A stretch of DNA of 64,000 nt from Pyrocephalus nanus (lineage: Eukaryota; Chordata; Aves; Passeriformes; Tyrannidae): NCBI GenBank assembly GCA_038380795.1, contig CM076260.1, positions 81,009,843-81,073,842 on the forward strand, in the 5' to 3' direction. The translations under genes and the position numbers were made by a program. Position 1 is the stretch's first letter. Each line of letters begins with the position of its first letter. Under the pieces are notes generated by a model that made no database searches, had not been told where the DNA came from, and worked only from the letters and a program-made list of their open reading frames with translations. Shown here in pieces: positions 62,699-64,000 of this stretch.

Positions 62699-64000
62699 AG
62701 AAGACACAAGGCTCTCCCATAAAATTTAAATTCAATCTTCTATACAATTATAACCATTTATAATTCACAAAATACAAGTTGCAATTAACCAGTTAAACTG
62801 CAAAATAATTATCTAATACAAGAAATTTAAAAAGAAACAACTTTAGAAAGAAACAAATCATTAACTGACTGTGAATGTATTTAAGATGGAAATTAATTGA
62901 ATTTTTTTATTGTGGGAGAAAAGTACTTCTGAACAAGCTTCCCAACCAAACTGCAGGGGCAGCCAGCCTACAGTTTTTTTTAAGAGCTTACCAAGATTAT
63001 GACTCAAATCAAATGACTTGGCTGCACAAAATAGCAGAAGAATGATATTTTATCTGCTAGAATTCCTTGCCAAGCCTATAATCTATGTACTTTGTTTCTT
63101 TACAAATTCTTTACACCAATACGTGGCTAGAAGAATAATTCAGAATTACAGTTGCTAAATACAGCATTTAGACTAGGCTCTACTAACTGGGTTTCTTTAC
63201 AAGACTAAGTGGCTTCACACTGCTTTCAAGAGATTAAATGTCTTGTAGAACAATACCTATTTAGTTACATCTATTCTGCATTTACTGCATTGTATTTTCC
63301 TTTTTCTAACTACATCTAAAGAGAATAAATTCTTTTCCTTTGTTCTCCTCTTCACAAAGATTTCAAAAATAGAAAGGAGTACCATCAGAAAATGAAATAG
63401 AGTTCACCTTCGAAGTACTGCGACTAGAAATAAAATAATTCCACTTCATGGAGTGATGTATTTTCAATGCTTTTTCTATCTGCAGATTTACTGTCATGTC
63501 AGAAAAGTAACTTGAAATCTACAGCAAGGAAAAAGAGGGAAGATATCAGCACTGCCTTCCCAAACATATTATTACCAAATACCTTGAGTCTCTAGATTAT
63601 TGGTTCATTGGACGCAGCACAGAGATTTTCTTTGACCTTTGAACTTTTCAGTTTCAGGATGCCTGAATCAGCAAGCATTCCTCTCCAACCACACAAATGC
63701 AAATGATGTCAGTTTAGAGTAGCTCCTTGGCCTTTAAACCCAACCAGCTCAAGAGAGTCTGAGTTTTTCTGAGATACAGATACCTGGATTTGAATCACCA
63801 AGGATCATATACATTGTACCACTTTGGAAACATCTGGACTAGACAAAAAGAGTAAAAGGAAACACTCTTTAATTTTCACTTTCATGTAGTTCAGTGAGTT
63901 AGTTGTCTAAGTTTATCAGAGGAAGTGAGACAAAGGTGTTATCCATTCTGCTTGACACCTTTCAAACTGCAATTAGAGAAATGACAGTCTTTCTGATACC

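Larger units (their letters stand above)
56552..64000. other. unique AT-rich non-coding sequence
   Basis: No gene or mobile element was recognised. It holds an AT-only tract (56819-56940), a T16 run (57863-57878) and a compact motif cluster near 62650-62700. From about 62640 to 62900 the DNA is AT-rich with many TAAT/ATTA words and no simple repeats, which is the look of a regulatory element, though this cannot be confirmed here. Open frames do not exceed about 112 codons. Confidence 0.6.

Noticed and set aside
1..64000. tRNA, rRNA, CRISPR array, bacterial insertion sequence or phage genes
   Set aside because: No tRNA box pattern, repeat-spacer pattern, transposase or phage-like frame was seen on either strand.

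Overview
The window looks like non-coding DNA from a bird genome. It is AT-rich, has no convincing protein-coding exon, and carries two lineage markers. The first is several CR1 non-LTR retrotransposon copies, some ending in the avian ATTCTATGATT-type 3' tail. The second is a pair of ~1.1-kb long terminal repeats of an endogenous-retrovirus family that I recognise from bird genomes (a neognath bird, perhaps Neoaves, by inference). The species, chromosome and nearest gene cannot be told from the sequence. No bacterial-style operon, CRISPR array, tRNA, rRNA or gene cluster was found.

Layout. 1-11.4 kb is unique AT-rich sequence with simple repeats, a striking 49-nt hairpin (5010-5058) and a probable CR1 tail scrap (4664-4703). 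A 5'-truncated CR1 at 11395-12380 keeps the end of the reverse-transcriptase domain (FADD motif) and the 3' end. 12.4-21.4 kb is unique sequence with a homeodomain-motif-rich stretch near 18.1-18.5 kb. A diverged minus-strand CR1 lies at 21425-21640. 21.6-32.6 kb is unique. A complete solo LTR (32596-33684, plus strand) has a perfect 5-bp target-site duplication. A very old minus-strand CR1 remnant is possible at 38772-39140, and a clear ancient CR1 copy lies at 44930-45770. A CR1 3' tail is at 49570-49622, and an internal CR1 fragment lacking its 3' end is at 53705-54189. A second solo LTR of the same or a sister family lies in the opposite orientation (55369-56546) with a near-perfect 5-bp duplication. 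From 56.6 kb to the end the sequence is unique and AT-rich, and includes a compact cluster of octamer, palindrome and RFX X-box-like motifs at 62648-62698.

No genes work together here. The history that can be read is of retroelements: an old CR1 layer of the type shared with turtles and crocodilians, younger bird CR1 copies, and retroviral insertions that later recombined to solo LTRs. By my count, runs of ten or more T on the plus strand far outnumber runs of ten or more A (13 against 2). That would fit an intron of a plus-strand transcript, but it does not prove transcription. The longest open frames are explained by repeats: 181 codons in the second LTR and 157 codons antisense to the first CR1.
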